Source: Streptomyces sp. CNQ-509 (GTDB lineage: Bacteria; Actinomycetota; Actinomycetes; Streptomycetales; Streptomycetaceae). From it: a stretch of 64,000 nucleotides of DNA. The stretch is taken from contig NZ_CP011492.1 in assembly GCF_001011035.1 (NCBI RefSeq), positions 7,608,951 to 7,672,950 on the forward strand, given 5' to 3'. Positions 25,246-34,617 of this stretch are shown here, one piece after another. A program made the position numbers and the translations under genes. The notes beneath the pieces were generated by a model. It ran no database searches and was not told the origin of the DNA. It saw nothing but the letters and a program-made list of their open reading frames with translations. The number at the start of each line of letters is the position of its first letter. Within the stretch, counting starts at the first letter, position 1.

Positions 25246-26079
25246 TCAGCCGGCCACGAGCAGCACGACGTCGAGCAGGGCGATGGCCAACGCGGCCCGG
25301 AAGGGGGTGCGCCCCCGGGCGACCAGCGTGAACACCGCGAGGACGGCCACCGGAGCGAGGGACACCCCTGCCCACCACGAGGGGGTACCGGCGGGACCGA
25401 GCACGGCGAGCAGCGAGGCTGCCGGCAGCAGCACCGCGGCCAGGACGCGCGAGCGCCGTCCGCCGAGCCGGTGGGGCAGGCTGCGGACGCCGGTGCGTGC
25501 GTCGTCGGCGAGGTCGGGCAGGGCGTTGAGCAGATGTGCCCCGACGCCGAGCGCGGCCCCGGCACCGATCATCCACAGCGGTGCCCAGACCGGGGTGGGG
25601 CCGGCGAGGGTGACGATCGACGGTAGCGTCCCGAAGCCGCTGACGTACGGTACCCAGGACCACGAGGTGGCCTTGAGCCCGAGGTTGTAGACGTGGCCCG
25701 CACCGGTGCCGAGGACGACGTTGACCAGCGCACTGCGCCAACCGCAGAGCATGGACAGTACGAGACACGCGAGCGCGGCGGTGACCACGGCACGCACCAC
25801 CCAGCCGACCGGGAGGGCGCCGGTGGCCAGCGGCTTGTCGGTGCGGCCGACAACACGGTCGCGAGAGAGATCACGCAGGTCGTTGCCCCAGCCGATCGTC
25901 AACTGACCAGTGAACACCGCTCCGGTGACGACGACGGCGTCGAGCGGCTGCAGGTCCGCGCGGACCGCGAGCAGGGCCGTGACGGCGGTGACCGCCAGGG
26001 CGGGCCCGCCGTGGGCTGCGGCGAGCAGCGCAAGCACGGGCGACGGTCCGGGGCGTGCCGGAGCGGCATCGGTGGTCAC
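25246..26079 (-). CDS. UbiA family prenyltransferase
   Basis: This is a membrane protein of about 277 residues with seven to nine helices. The first Asp motif NDLRDLSRD (about residues 66-74) binds the prenyl diphosphate through Mg, and the second is DLADDARTGVRSLP (about 190). Beside a type III PKS set it probably attaches a prenyl chain to the phenolic or quinol product. This is inference, because a respiratory quinone role is also common for the family. The start is taken as GTG 26,077-26,079; there is no strong ribosome binding site. Confidence 0.82.
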   Translation of the reverse strand: MTTDAAPARPGPSPVLALLAAAHGGPALAVTAVTALLAVRADLQPLDAVVVTGAVFTGQLTIGWGNDLRDLSRDRVVGRTDKPLATGALPVGWVVRAVVTAALACLVLSMLCGWRSALVNVVLGTGAGHVYNLGLKATSWSWVPYVSGFGTLPSIVTLAGPTPVWAPLWMIGAGAALGVGAHLLNALPDLADDARTGVRSLPHRLGGRRSRVLAAVLLPAASLLAVLGPAGTPSWWAGVSLAPVAVLAVFTLVARGRTPFRAALAIALLDVVLLVAG

Positions 26080-26182
26080 TGGAGTCGCCGCACCGCCACC
26101 GGACCCCGGCGGGTGGCATCGCCAAGCGCGCCAAGCCCGGTGCGCGGCTGCAACACGGGCGCCCCGCCGGACGTGGCCTCCC

Positions 26183-27064
26183 TCATGCCCCCGACCATCC
26201 CGGCAGGCGCGTCCGGGCCGTCCGAAAGGCCATACCCGGCCACCCGGTCTCGAACTGCTGCAGGCGCGCATGCCAAGCAGCCGGCATGACGGCGCGGACC
26301 GCCGCCAAGGGCACGTGCACCGGCCTGGCACCGAGCGCGTCCGCGATGACCGCCGCGCTCACGGGCGTATCGGCGGTGAGATGGAAGGGATCCGCCACGC
26401 GCTGGCGGAGCGCCACGGCGACATCGTCGGGTGAACCGTTGCGGTAGTCAGCCCTCGGTCCCTCAGCAGGGCCGGCAGCAGGCCGGGCATCCTGCTGAGT
26501 ACGAGGGCGGACACTGCATACCAGAGCGGGGAGCAGGCCGGCGCCACCCTGCCCGGCGAACCCCGGCCACGGTCGGGTGACGAGCGCGCCGGTGCCGGAG
26601 GCCGCGTGCTGGTCGAGGAGGCGTTCGGCTACCGGCTTATGCCGGCTGTGCCAGGAGCTGGGCATGCCCTTGGCGGGCCAATACTGCTCGACCCCACGGT
26701 TGTCCTTCTTCGGAGAGCTGGCGCCGAACGAGGACTTGTGGACCAGGTGGGGAACGCCGGTCTCGGCGACGGCCCTGAGCATCCGGCGGATACCGCCGAT
26801 TCCGAGTTCGGTGAGGCAGGCGGGGTCGTGGGGCAGCTGAAAGCCCCAAGCCGAGTGAACGACCGCGCCCGTGGACGCCCCGACGAGCGTGTCCTGGCAA
26901 GCCACGGTGCTGAAGTCCACCGAGCGCCAGTCGACGCCACGGCTGTCGGGGCCCTCGGACCGCCGCCGGGCCAGGCATGCGAGGCCGTAGGCGTCCTCGA
27001 CACGCAGACCTTGCACGACGACGGAACCGATGGTCCGGCTCGCCCCGGTAATCGCGACACGCAT
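26183..27064 (-). pseudogene. NAD-dependent epimerase/dehydratase family, probably inactive
   Basis: An open frame of about 293 residues starts MRVAITGAS and is related to short-chain NAD(P)-epimerases. WRSVDFS, VVHSAWGFQLPHDPACL, GVPHLVHKSSFGA and LTADTPVSAAVIADALGARP are recognisable. Key features are damaged. The nucleotide loop reads GASRTIG, with Arg for the middle Gly. The catalytic Tyr of the YxxxK motif is His (HSRHK). The middle (about residues 180-225) does not look like the family and seems to have lost sequence and changed frame. I read it as a decaying gene that still lacks a stop. Confidence 0.65.
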
Positions 27065-27255
27065 GCACATCAGGTGCCCCGTCGCTTCTCCGCTCACACG
27101 AGGCGTTGCGCCATCTGGCGGACACGGCAGTTGGCCGACTCCTCCGCCCGCTTCGATCCGCTAGCCGTCCGGGACCTCTTCATCCTCGCCAGGGAGTGCC
27201 GGGCCTTGCCATTGCGCCGGCCCTCCGCCTCGGGCTTCGTAGCGCCATGGCGCGC

Positions 27256-27948
27256 CGCTGAGTTGCTCGCCCTCAAGCAGATCGTGGCGGGGCAGTGGCG
27301 GGCCCTCCTGCCGTGCATCGCGGTGGTGGCCGCGTCCAACGGGGCCAACGACATGGTGCTTCACCTATATGCCGATACATCTCACCGAGGCCCTGGACTG
27401 GCCCAGGACCCAGCGACTCGGCGTCGTCATCGTCACCATGGTCGCGGTGATCGCCGTCGTCACCACCGTCGGGCGGCTGAACGACCGCGTCGGCCGCAAG
27501 CCGCTGCTGATGGCCGACATGGTCGGCTTCCTCGTGGTGACGGCCCCCGCCTACCTCCTGCTCCGCGAGGGCTCCGCCGTCGCCGTCCTCGGCGGCATGC
27601 TGCTGCTCGGCGGCAGCCTGATCTGCCTCCAGGGCACCATGTCGGTGACGCTGCCCGCACTCTCCCCCACGGACATCCGGTACGGCTCTCTCCATCGGCT
27701 ACAAATTCTCCGTCGCGGTCTTCGGCGGCACTACCCCGGCCGTCATCGATGCGCTCGTCCAGGGCCTCGGCACCTCGATGGCGGCCGCGTACTCCACGAT
27801 GGCCTTCGCCGTCGTCGGCATCGTCCCCGTGGCGCTGCTGAAGGAGACCGCCGGCCGGCCGTTGAAGGGCTCCCCGCCGGCCGTCGCCACGGAGGGGGCC
27901 GCGGAGCTGATCCGCGAAGAGAACAGGGACAGCAACGCCGCCCTCTGA
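27256..27948 (+). pseudogene. MFS transporter remnant with two frameshifts
   Basis: Three frames must be joined to read the C-terminal half of a major facilitator protein. LLALKQIVAGQWRALLPC is followed by a shift near 27,365. Next is MPIHLTEALDW ... GRLNDRVGRKPLLMADMVGF, which contains the R-x-G-R-K loop of the superfamily. A second shift near 27,685 leads to SIGYKFSVAVFGGTTPAVID ... LLKETAGRPL, typical of the metabolite:H+ symporter branch. The stop is at 27,946-27,948. The first half of the gene is missing. Confidence 0.75.
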
Positions 27949-28025
27949 CGCCGTCTCAGGCCGCGCCACCGCTCGGGTTCTCCCGCCCGCCGGCACCCCT
28001 AGCCGTGGCGGCGGCGCGGCGGGCG

Positions 28026-29555
28026 TCACGCCTCTTCGCGTGACTCCTCGCGTCCGGTGGGCCGCAGCGGACGGGTGGCGGGCCCCTGCAGTACGTGCCC
28101 GTCGACGTCGAAGCGCGATCCGTGGCACGGGCACTCCCACGTCGTCTCCGCGTCGTTGAAGCGCACGAGGCAGCCCAGGTGGGTGCAACGGGCCCGGACG
28201 CGGTGCAGCTTGCCGTCCGCGTCGCGGTGGACGGCGACGTGGCCCGTGCCGTGGCGGACGACGGCGCCGCCGCCGCGCGGCACGTCGTCGGCGGAGGCCG
28301 CCGTGGCGCCCGAGAGCCGGTCGCCGGCGAAGCGCCGGGCCACGTGGGCCTGGTTGCCGAGCAGGTGCGGGCCCTCGCGCAAGGGGTGCAGCCGACGCGG
28401 GTCGTACAGCCCGGCCCAGGGCGGCTCGTCGCCGGTGAGCAGCCCGGTGAGCAGCCGGCCGGCCATGACGCCGCCGCTGATGCCCCACCCGGCGAAGCCG
28501 GTCGCCACGTACAGGTGACGCGCGCCCGGGTGCAGACGGCCGACGAAGGGAACGTGGTCGCCGGTCCAGTTGTCCTGGGCGGCCCAGCCGGCCGCCGGCT
28601 CGGTGCCCGGGAAGTACTCGTCCGTCCATCGGTTCAGCCGCTCCAGCCGCGCCCGTACGTCCCGTGCGCCCGGCGTGAATTTCTCGCCGGTGACGATCAG
28701 CAGTCGCCGGCCCGGACCGTACGGGGCGGTGCGTGCCGAGCGCGTGCGCTGCTCCTGCGTGAGGTACATGCCGCCTGGGTCGTCGGCCTCCGGGATGACG
28801 CGGGTGACGACCAACTCGCGCCGCGGCCTGAGCCTGGCGAAGAGCAGGGCGCGGTCGAGGATCGGGTAGTGGGTGGCGACGACGACGTCGCGCGCCTGCA
28901 GCCGGGTGCCGTCGGCCGTGGTCAGGACGCACGGGTCGGCCGCGGAGACCGAAGTGACCCGGGAGCCCTCGAAGACCAGCCCGCCCCTGGCCGCCAGGTC
29001 GTCTGCCAGCCCAAGGAGGTACTTGCGGGGGTGGAACTGGATCTGGTCGTCGAGCCGGACCGCGGCCCGCACCGGGAACGGCGGTCCCGTTGTTCCGTCG
29101 CCGTCGACCAGTTCCACGGCCAGCCCGGCCTCGGCCGCCGCCTCGGCCTCCTCCCGCACCTCGGGCAGGCTCTCGTTGCTCTGCGCGTACGTGAAAGCGG
29201 GCGCCCGCTCCAGCTCGCAGTCGATCCCCAGCTCCGCGCTGAGGTCGGCCACCCGGCGGACCGCGTCGGCCTGCGACTCGGCGAAGTGCCGGGCGGCGGT
29301 GCGGCCGTGCGCGCGCCGTACGTTCCGGTACGCCTCGCTGTGCAGCGCCGACAGCTTCGCAGTGGTGTGGCCGGTCACCCCTGCGGCGATCCGGCTGGCC
29401 TCCACCACGACGACGGACAGGCCGGCGGCGGCCGCCTCCCACGCGGTGGAGAGGCCCACGACACCGGCGCCGACCACGGCGAGGTCCACGGCGACGCCTT
29501 CACGCAGCGGCGGTCGTGGTTCTCCGGGTGCGGTTTCGATCCAGTGGCTCGTCAT
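28026..29555 (-). CDS. FAD-dependent oxidoreductase with C-terminal Rieske domain
   Basis: This is a 509-residue fusion protein. Residues 1-400 are a DadA/GlpD-like FAD-dependent amine oxidase-type domain (VDLAVVGAGVVGLSTAWEAAAAGLSVVVVEA; later TGFAGWGISGGVMAGRLL). The last 100 residues are a Rieske [2Fe-2S] domain with CTHLGC and CPCHGSRF ligand motifs. This architecture is common in actinobacteria, but the substrate is unsettled. The gene is intact and stands alone between decayed neighbours. Confidence 0.9.
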   Translation of the reverse strand: MTSHWIETAPGEPRPPLREGVAVDLAVVGAGVVGLSTAWEAAAAGLSVVVVEASRIAAGVTGHTTAKLSALHSEAYRNVRRAHGRTAARHFAESQADAVRRVADLSAELGIDCELERAPAFTYAQSNESLPEVREEAEAAAEAGLAVELVDGDGTTGPPFPVRAAVRLDDQIQFHPRKYLLGLADDLAARGGLVFEGSRVTSVSAADPCVLTTADGTRLQARDVVVATHYPILDRALLFARLRPRRELVVTRVIPEADDPGGMYLTQEQRTRSARTAPYGPGRRLLIVTGEKFTPGARDVRARLERLNRWTDEYFPGTEPAAGWAAQDNWTGDHVPFVGRLHPGARHLYVATGFAGWGISGGVMAGRLLTGLLTGDEPPWAGLYDPRRLHPLREGPHLLGNQAHVARRFAGDRLSGATAASADDVPRGGGAVVRHGTGHVAVHRDADGKLHRVRARCTHLGCLVRFNDAETTWECPCHGSRFDVDGHVLQGPATRPLRPTGREESREEA

Positions 29556-30120
29556 GTGCGTCGCTCACCTTTCCGGCCCCGAGCGCCCGTTGCTCCCGCC
29601 GAGCCCCATGACGCGGACTTCCGTTCATGGCGGGTGTGTTGCTGCCACGTCCGGTTACGCCCGGGGGAGCGGGCCACGCACCTCCTGAGGAGCCGGAGCG
29701 CGGACGCGTATTTTGTGAGTTTGATCCTGAATGAGGATAGCCGACGACGAGGCCGGCCGGCTGAACGCAACAGCCGGGGAGGCACCATGCCGAGCGGTTC
29801 GAGCCGCAGCTCCGCCCCGGCGCCCTCTCGGGCCGCGGCACCGGACTCCACCGCCGCGGCACCACGGCCGCTCGCCCATGCACGAGGGCCGGCGCAGGCG
29901 CAGGCCCGGGTGCCGCGAACGGCGAGTGGACGTCCCGCCGTCACTCGCCCGGCCGAGCCGCCACTGAGATCCGGTCGCGCGGCGGCGGGAGCCGGTTCGT
30001 GGTCACGACCGGCTGAAACCCGATCGCCGCTGGACGAACGGGACCGCGCGCGGATCATCGGTGTGAGGAGGCAACACAGGTGGTTGCTCCGGGAGTGGAC
30101 TGCGAACGCCGCGCGCCGCC
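29556..30120. other. Gap without a supportable gene
   Basis: Open frames exist on both strands, but none has a recognisable domain or actinobacterial codon bias together with a start site. An AT-rich patch at 29,710-29,745 contrasts with its surroundings and may be a promoter relic. Confidence 0.4.
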
Positions 30121-30126
30121 CGCAGG

Positions 30127-30309
30127 GACACCAGCGGCCCGGCCGAGTGGTCGGCCTACTTCACGACCGGCGTGCCCGGCGAAGAGGTGGCCGATTTCCT
30201 CACCGCCCTCGACGCACGCCCCCACTCCGCGGTGCCGCACGTTCGCCCCGAGGTGGCCCGCCGGGTAGCGACCACACCGTCCACGCGGTCATCGGCCACC
30301 CGGGGCTGA
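30127..30309 (+). pseudogene. DUF317-like remnant
   Basis: The frame reads PAEWSAYFTTGVPGEEVADFLTALDARP, which resembles the DUF317 repeat found in Streptomyces mobile-element and conjugation-associated proteins (pattern W-S-A-x-F-x-x-x-x-P-x-E-x-V-x-x-F-x-x-A-L). Only about 60 residues survive and no start is evident. Assignment is from pattern memory. Confidence 0.45.
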
Positions 30310-30622
30310 TGAGGCTCGTCGAACTTCCCTACCCTGCGCTCGGGGGTGGGACAGACCTGGTCACCTTGACTCCCCACCTGAAAGCCGCCGATATGGCGCC
30401 GGCGCGTCGGGTGACGCTTGCTGCCCGTCCTGCCCTGGCCGACGAGACTTCGTCCGGTCTTGGCTCGCCCTTCAACGCGGGGGCGGGAGAGCCGTCGACC
30501 GCGGCTCGGCGAGGAGGACCTCGTACAGCCGGTGCCACACTCCCGCGTCGGCCCCACTCGGACCACTTGACCAATCGGCGTCAGCAGGTCACGCCGGAGC
30601 CGGCACCGAGTTCCTCCGGCAG

Positions 30623-31413
30623 GTGCTCCCAGGCGATCCCGCTGTGGAGCGCGAGCGGGATGCCCGCTACCGGCATGTCCTCGACCCGATCCTCAAGGAT
30701 TGGCTCGCGGACGGCGCCGAGAGCCTGCGCGAGATCACCCGTGACGACGTCAGAAGGGCCATCGCCACCCGCAAGGGGACGCCGGCCCGCTCAATCCACA
30801 TCGTCCTGCGGAATGTCTTCCGGGCCCTTCGGCAAGAGGGCGTGACCTTCCGCGATCCCACCCGCGGCCTCGTCTTCGCCGGGATCAACAAGATCCCGCC
30901 TTCCGTGCCCTCAGACCGACTGGCCGACGTCCTCAGCCATGCGCAGAACGACTTCCAGCGCTTCGTGATGGTGCTGGTCTGCGTCCATGCGCTCAGCGGC
31001 ACCGACATCCGCCACCTGCTGCTCACCGACCTCGACCTGTCCCGTGAGCGCCTCATCGTCCGGCGCCCCGGGAAACGGCACATCATCTACCTGGACGAAC
31101 TCACCTACCGCTGCGCCTCCGCGTGGCTCCGCGAACGTCACCGCCGCTGGCCAGTGACCACCAACCCGCATCTGCTGATCAACCGATGGACCGCGGTAGA
31201 CACCACTCACTCACCCATCGGACCACGTTCACCGCCGTCTTCCGGCCCACCGTACTCACGATGCAGACACTACGGCAGGACCGGATCCGCGACGAGGCAC
31301 TCGAGGTCGACGACCCGCTGCACCTGATGCGCCTGTTCGGTATCTCCTCGCAGACCGCAATGCGGTACTTGACTGCGGCTCACCCCGAACGCACCGCGAA
31401 GCTTCCCCGATGA
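30623..31413 (+). pseudogene. Tyrosine-type site-specific recombinase, frameshifted
   Basis: The first frame contains IHIVLRNVFRALRQEGVTFRDPTRGLVF, ALSGTDIRHLLLTDLDLSRERLIVRR and WLRERHRRWP ... LLINRWTAVDTTHS, as in transposon-type integrases. At about 31,200 the match moves to another frame: QTLRQDRIRDEALEVDDPLHLMRLFGISSQTAMRYLTAAHPERTAKLPR and stop. The N-terminus also looks cut. Joined, the product would be a tyrosine recombinase; as it stands it is broken. Confidence 0.75.
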
Positions 31414-31545
31414 GGCGAGCGGCAGCCATCAACCAGCAGAGCCGTTGCATGAGGACCGCGTGATGCGGCAGCCGCGCATCGCATACTTCGGCCGTACTCT
31501 CGCCTCACAGCAAAGCATTCTTTCACTACGGCCGACGCTGGCGTA

Positions 31546-32682
31546 TCACTTCACGGGCACTTTCATTCCGAACAGTTTCTCTGCATTTCGGAACGCAATC
31601 TTTTCCTTGTCTTCGCGTGGCAAATCGACTCCGCGGAACCAGTCGGTCTGCTCCTTTATGTCCGCGAACGGGTAGTCGGTTGCGAACATCACTCGATCCA
31701 CGCTTATGTACTTCAGCAGGAGATGGAGCAGTTCGGTCTGGGGGAATGCGCTGGTTGTGACCCAGAAGTTGTCCTGGAAGTATTGCCCGATGGGCTTCTC
31801 GAGCGAGTCTTCTGTTGGCTCGCCCATGTCATTGACGATCCGCTCGTAGTAGAAGGGAAGACCTTCGCCCATGTGGCCGATGATGATTTTCAGTTTGGGG
31901 AATCTGTCGAAGACCCCGTACGTGATCATCCGAATGCATTGGGTCAGCACCTCCTGGTGCCAGCCATATCCAGACCCACTGAGAATGTAGTCTTGGTAGT
32001 CTTCCGTGTATTCAGACCGTGTGGTGCTGTAGTAGATCTTGAAGACCTCGTCAGCTGGATAGCCGGGATGCAGGTAGATCGGCACATCGAGAGCAACGGC
32101 ACGTGCCAGCACAGGCTCGAAATCGGGATGATCGAGATACTTCTTCGCGATGTGTCCGTTGGTCAGTGCGCCCAAGAAGCCATCTTCCCGAACCGAGCGT
32201 TCCAGTTCGTCCGCCGCCGCCTCCGGGCTCTGCAAGGGCAAGGTGGCGAAAGCCTTGAAGCGGCCCGGATATTTAGCGATTGGCCCGTCTACAAGTTGCC
32301 GGTTAAGACGATAGGCAAGGTCGATGCCCCTTTGCCCAGGGACATTTTGCACGGAGGGTGTATGAGCAGAGAGGATTTGAACGTTGAGTCCCCCCGCATC
32401 CATATCGCCGATGCGGCGTTGACCTAGATCCGAAAGGCCAATTTCCTCAAGGAACGCTATGTGATCCTGATTGATGGAGTTCAGCTTCAACAACGTGGGA
32501 GTCGAAAAGGTCTCCTCCGTGCCGATGAAGGGCAGGTCCCGGTCTCGCAATGCAATGTCCGCAGTCTTGTCCGCAGTCTTGTTCCCGTCCGCTGCCGAAA
32601 CGGCGGCATACGCGGACAAGCCGGCACCAGCGCCAAGTGCCGTGGAAGCGGCTAGAAAGCCGCGACGTCCCATAGACTTCAT
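31546..32682 (-). CDS. Tat-exported ACMSD-family amidohydrolase (resorcylate decarboxylase-like)
   Basis: This is a 378-residue protein with a twin-arginine signal (MGRRGFLAASTALGAG). The body is a TIM-barrel amidohydrolase of the ACMSD/gamma-resorcylate decarboxylase group: MDAGGLNVQILS, PIYLHPGYP (H205), IIIGHMGEGLP (H270) and VMFATDYPFAD (D336) supply metal and catalytic residues. The N-terminal E-E-H metal motif of the decarboxylases is E56-E57-T58 here, so one metal ligand is absent or replaced. GC content is visibly lower than in neighbours, roughly 50-55%, with codons such as AAG/AAT/ATT used freely. This suggests a different origin. Confidence 0.8.
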   Translation of the reverse strand: MKSMGRRGFLAASTALGAGAGLSAYAAVSAADGNKTADKTADIALRDRDLPFIGTEETFSTPTLLKLNSINQDHIAFLEEIGLSDLGQRRIGDMDAGGLNVQILSAHTPSVQNVPGQRGIDLAYRLNRQLVDGPIAKYPGRFKAFATLPLQSPEAAADELERSVREDGFLGALTNGHIAKKYLDHPDFEPVLARAVALDVPIYLHPGYPADEVFKIYYSTTRSEYTEDYQDYILSGSGYGWHQEVLTQCIRMITYGVFDRFPKLKIIIGHMGEGLPFYYERIVNDMGEPTEDSLEKPIGQYFQDNFWVTTSAFPQTELLHLLLKYISVDRVMFATDYPFADIKEQTDWFRGVDLPREDKEKIAFRNAEKLFGMKVPVK

Positions 32683-32745
32683 GTCAGTCTCTCCTCAGGT
32701 GTTTGTGTGGTGCGGTATCCGTACGGCATCCGTCTGCGAGATGCT

Positions 32746-33289
32746 TCAGATCGACCCTTCGTCGTTGCCAGGCGCGCCCAGGTGTCCACCCACGCCGCGC
32801 CCCCCTTCGACCTCGACGCCGGCCACGCCGGTCCCGCCGAAACACTGCCAGCCAGCCGAGACCACGGGTCTTCGCGTCCTGCTCGCGCACCACGGCAGCG
32901 CCGCCCGACGGCACCGCGTACACGACGGCGTGGTGCGCGATGACAACGTTCTCCGGTGCGAATTGGGTCCCGGTCAGGAACGCCGTCGTGGTCAGGCCCG
33001 GATCGATCACCTGGCACCGGTACCCGTCCGAGCCGCCACCCTCCGGCGGCGCGGGCGTCTAGGGGTGGGCCATCCTCAGGTCGAGGAACCGCTCGCCGAC
33101 GCGCAGCGGCTGGGGTGGAACTGACGACCCGCCCGCGTGCGCGCTGTGCGGGCCGGCCGCGGTGGGCCCCGCACTGTTGTCGGCGTGCGACCCGCGGGCG
33201 GCGACAGGGAACACTGTCGCCCTGGTGGCCGTCCCGAACTTCAACCGCCCGGGCGGCGCTTCCCCGGACGGCGCTGCGTCGACTGCCAT
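32746..33289 (-). pseudogene. Copper monooxygenase-like gene remnant with a captured leader
   Basis: On the minus strand the frame reads RVGERFLDLRMAHP, a stop, then YRCQVIDPGLTTTAFLTGTQFAPENVVIAHHAVVYAVP. After a frameshift comes GWQCFGGTGV. The HHAVVY and CFGGTG stretches resemble proteins related to ascorbate-dependent copper type II monooxygenases; this family call is from memory. The first 14 codons (MAVDAAPSGEAPPGR) and the upstream 60 bp are a near copy of the leader of the MMPL gene at 34,577, so the 5' end is chimeric. Confidence 0.5.
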
Positions 33290-33366
33290 CACCAGCCTCC
33301 TGCATACGGGTTGCATCGCTTATCTGGATGCCTACTTCCTACCGAGCGAACCTGAGACGAACGTTA
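33249..33366 (+). repeat. Inverted repeat, left arm (copy of the MMPL promoter and leader)
   Basis: The reverse complement of these 118 bp matches 34,500-34,617 at 110 of 118 positions without gaps. It covers the CTCAGGTT motif, ribosome binding site, ATG and first codons of the MMPL gene. Confidence 0.9.
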
Positions 33367-33548
33367 GAGCCCGTCCGCAATCGTCGCGATGGAGAGGCCG
33401 GACGGATGCTCGACGACTGCGGCGGAACTCCTGTCCTCGCTGGAGGACGCAGACACTTCAGCTCTGTCCAAGGCGGCGGAGTGGCGCCAGATCAAGCACT
33501 GGCAGCCCGCGACTCCTGGCGCGGCGATCTTCAATTCGTGGGACTGAC
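33364..33548 (+). other. Unassigned coding-like fragment
   Basis: From an ATG at 33,390 one frame reads MERPDGCSTTAAELLSSLED ... SKAAEWRQIKHWQPATPGAAIFNSWD and stops at about 33,547. The composition and the conserved-looking W/H-rich C-terminus suggest a real tail of about 52 residues from an unrecognised family. I cannot name it. Confidence 0.3.
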
Positions 33549-33810
33549 GGGTCACTCAACCTGCGATGGCACGAGCTCAAGGTCCGGTGGCGCAGGACAA
33601 CCGTTCCACTCGTCGGCGCGTACACCGAGGCCCGGCGCTCCAGCAGAGACGTCATGCAAGGTGCCGTTGTGGAGGCTGCCGTGCGCCTGCCAGGCGGGCG
33701 ATACGTCCCCCACCGTGATCGTGTGTCTGCACCGCCTGCGCCCCCGCCGCCGACAGGTCCTCCGCCTCCGAACCGATGGCAGCGGGCGCGGGCGCGATGG
33801 GCCGACCGGC

Positions 33811-33970
33811 GCGCCCTGCCAGGACCTCGGGTGGACCCGGTCCCACGCCTGGGCTTCGGCCTTGCCGTAGTTGGTGGTGTCAGTGAGGGCGGTGATCGCC
33901 GCCTCGGGCCAGGTCTCGGGGTTGGCGAAGCGGGACTCCTCGCCGTGCTTCGGCGGTCGCCCGCCCGGGG
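33811..33970 (-). pseudogene. Transposase fragment
   Basis: The minus strand reads GRPPKHGEESRFANPETWPEAAITALTDTTNYGKAEAQAWDRVHP, the pattern of a Streptomyces transposase family with the motif G-R-P-P-K-H-G ... T-W-P-x-x-x-x-x-x-x-x-x-x-Y-G-x-A-x-A-x-A-W-D-R-x-H-P. Only about 50 residues are left. It abuts the truncated hydroxylase gene, so transposition may explain that truncation. Confidence 0.55.
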
Positions 33971-34034
33971 ACAGGCCAGGGCGTACTCCTTGATCGAGGG
34001 CCTCGGCAGCCGTACCAGCCCGACAGAGGCCCTG

Positions 34035-34490
34035 ATGCGACCCGGCCCGCAGACGAGGGCGCTGTGGGAGATGTTCTCCGACCTGCTCGACGACGCCCAC
34101 CGGTACGTCGCCGACCTGCTCGCCGGCATGGACGCCCGGTACGACCTGGGTGACGGTCACCGGTTCGTCGGCACCCTGTGCCCGGACATGAAGTTGACGC
34201 TGGAGCGGCCCGACCCGGACGTCCTCACCGCGGTGAACCGGTCGGCGGACCTGCTGCGTGAGGGGCGGGGGCCCCTGCTCGACCTCGTCGACCGCGCGGA
34301 GGCCCGAGACGCCGCGGCCGCGTGGAGCGGACGGGGCAGCACCGTCACCGCCCGCACGGGCCGGGTGGACGTCGACGCGTTGCCCATCCGGCCCGACGGC
34401 TGTGTCGCCCGGGCCTTGCCCACCGGGCAGGACCTCGACACCACCACGCTGGTGCGTGCGCTGGGCACATGGTTCGGCCAACCGGCCTGA
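34035..34490 (+). pseudogene. C-terminal fragment of an FAD-dependent aromatic hydroxylase
   Basis: About 151 residues match the end of PheA/TfdB- or RdmE-type flavin hydroxylases. LLAGMDARYDLGDGHRFVGTLCPDMKLT is followed by the thioredoxin-like tail GRGPLLDLVDRAEARDAAAAW and LPIRPDGCVARALPTGQDLD ... ALGTWFG. The FAD-binding N-terminal 350 or so residues are absent. It ends only 86 bp before the MMPL start, and its N-terminal break adjoins the transposase fragment. Confidence 0.65.
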
Positions 34491-34499
34491 GCAGCGTAT

Positions 34500-34617
34500 T
34501 AACAGTCGTCTCAGGTTCGCTCGGTAGCAAGCAGGCATCCAGATAAGCGATGCAACCCGTATGTAGGAGGCCAGTGATGGCAGTCAACGCAGCGCCGTCC
34601 GGGGAAGCGCCGCCCGG
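34500..34617 (+). repeat. Inverted repeat, right arm (MMPL promoter and leader)
   Basis: This is the partner of 33,249-33,366 (110 of 118 identical, opposite orientation). It holds the promoter region, AGGAGG site, start codon and first 13 or 14 codons of the MMPL gene. Confidence 0.9.
34510..34517 (+). promoter_or_regulatory. CTCAGGTT motif upstream of the MMPL gene
   Basis: CTCAGGTT occurs here 60 bp before the MMPL start, with TAA about 7 bases before it and TCGG shortly after it. The same arrangement occurs on the minus strand upstream of the response-regulator gene (39,108-39,115), so it is a candidate response-regulator site. Confidence 0.55.

Noticed and set aside
29730..30070. Possible small gene starting after GGGGAGGCACC
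   Set aside because: There is a plausible ribosome binding site, but the translation is Ser/Ala/Pro/Arg low complexity with no family and a competing frame.
30623..31327. Intact short recombinase
   Set aside because: Conserved C-terminal residues continue in another frame to 31,413, so the gene is frameshifted rather than naturally short.
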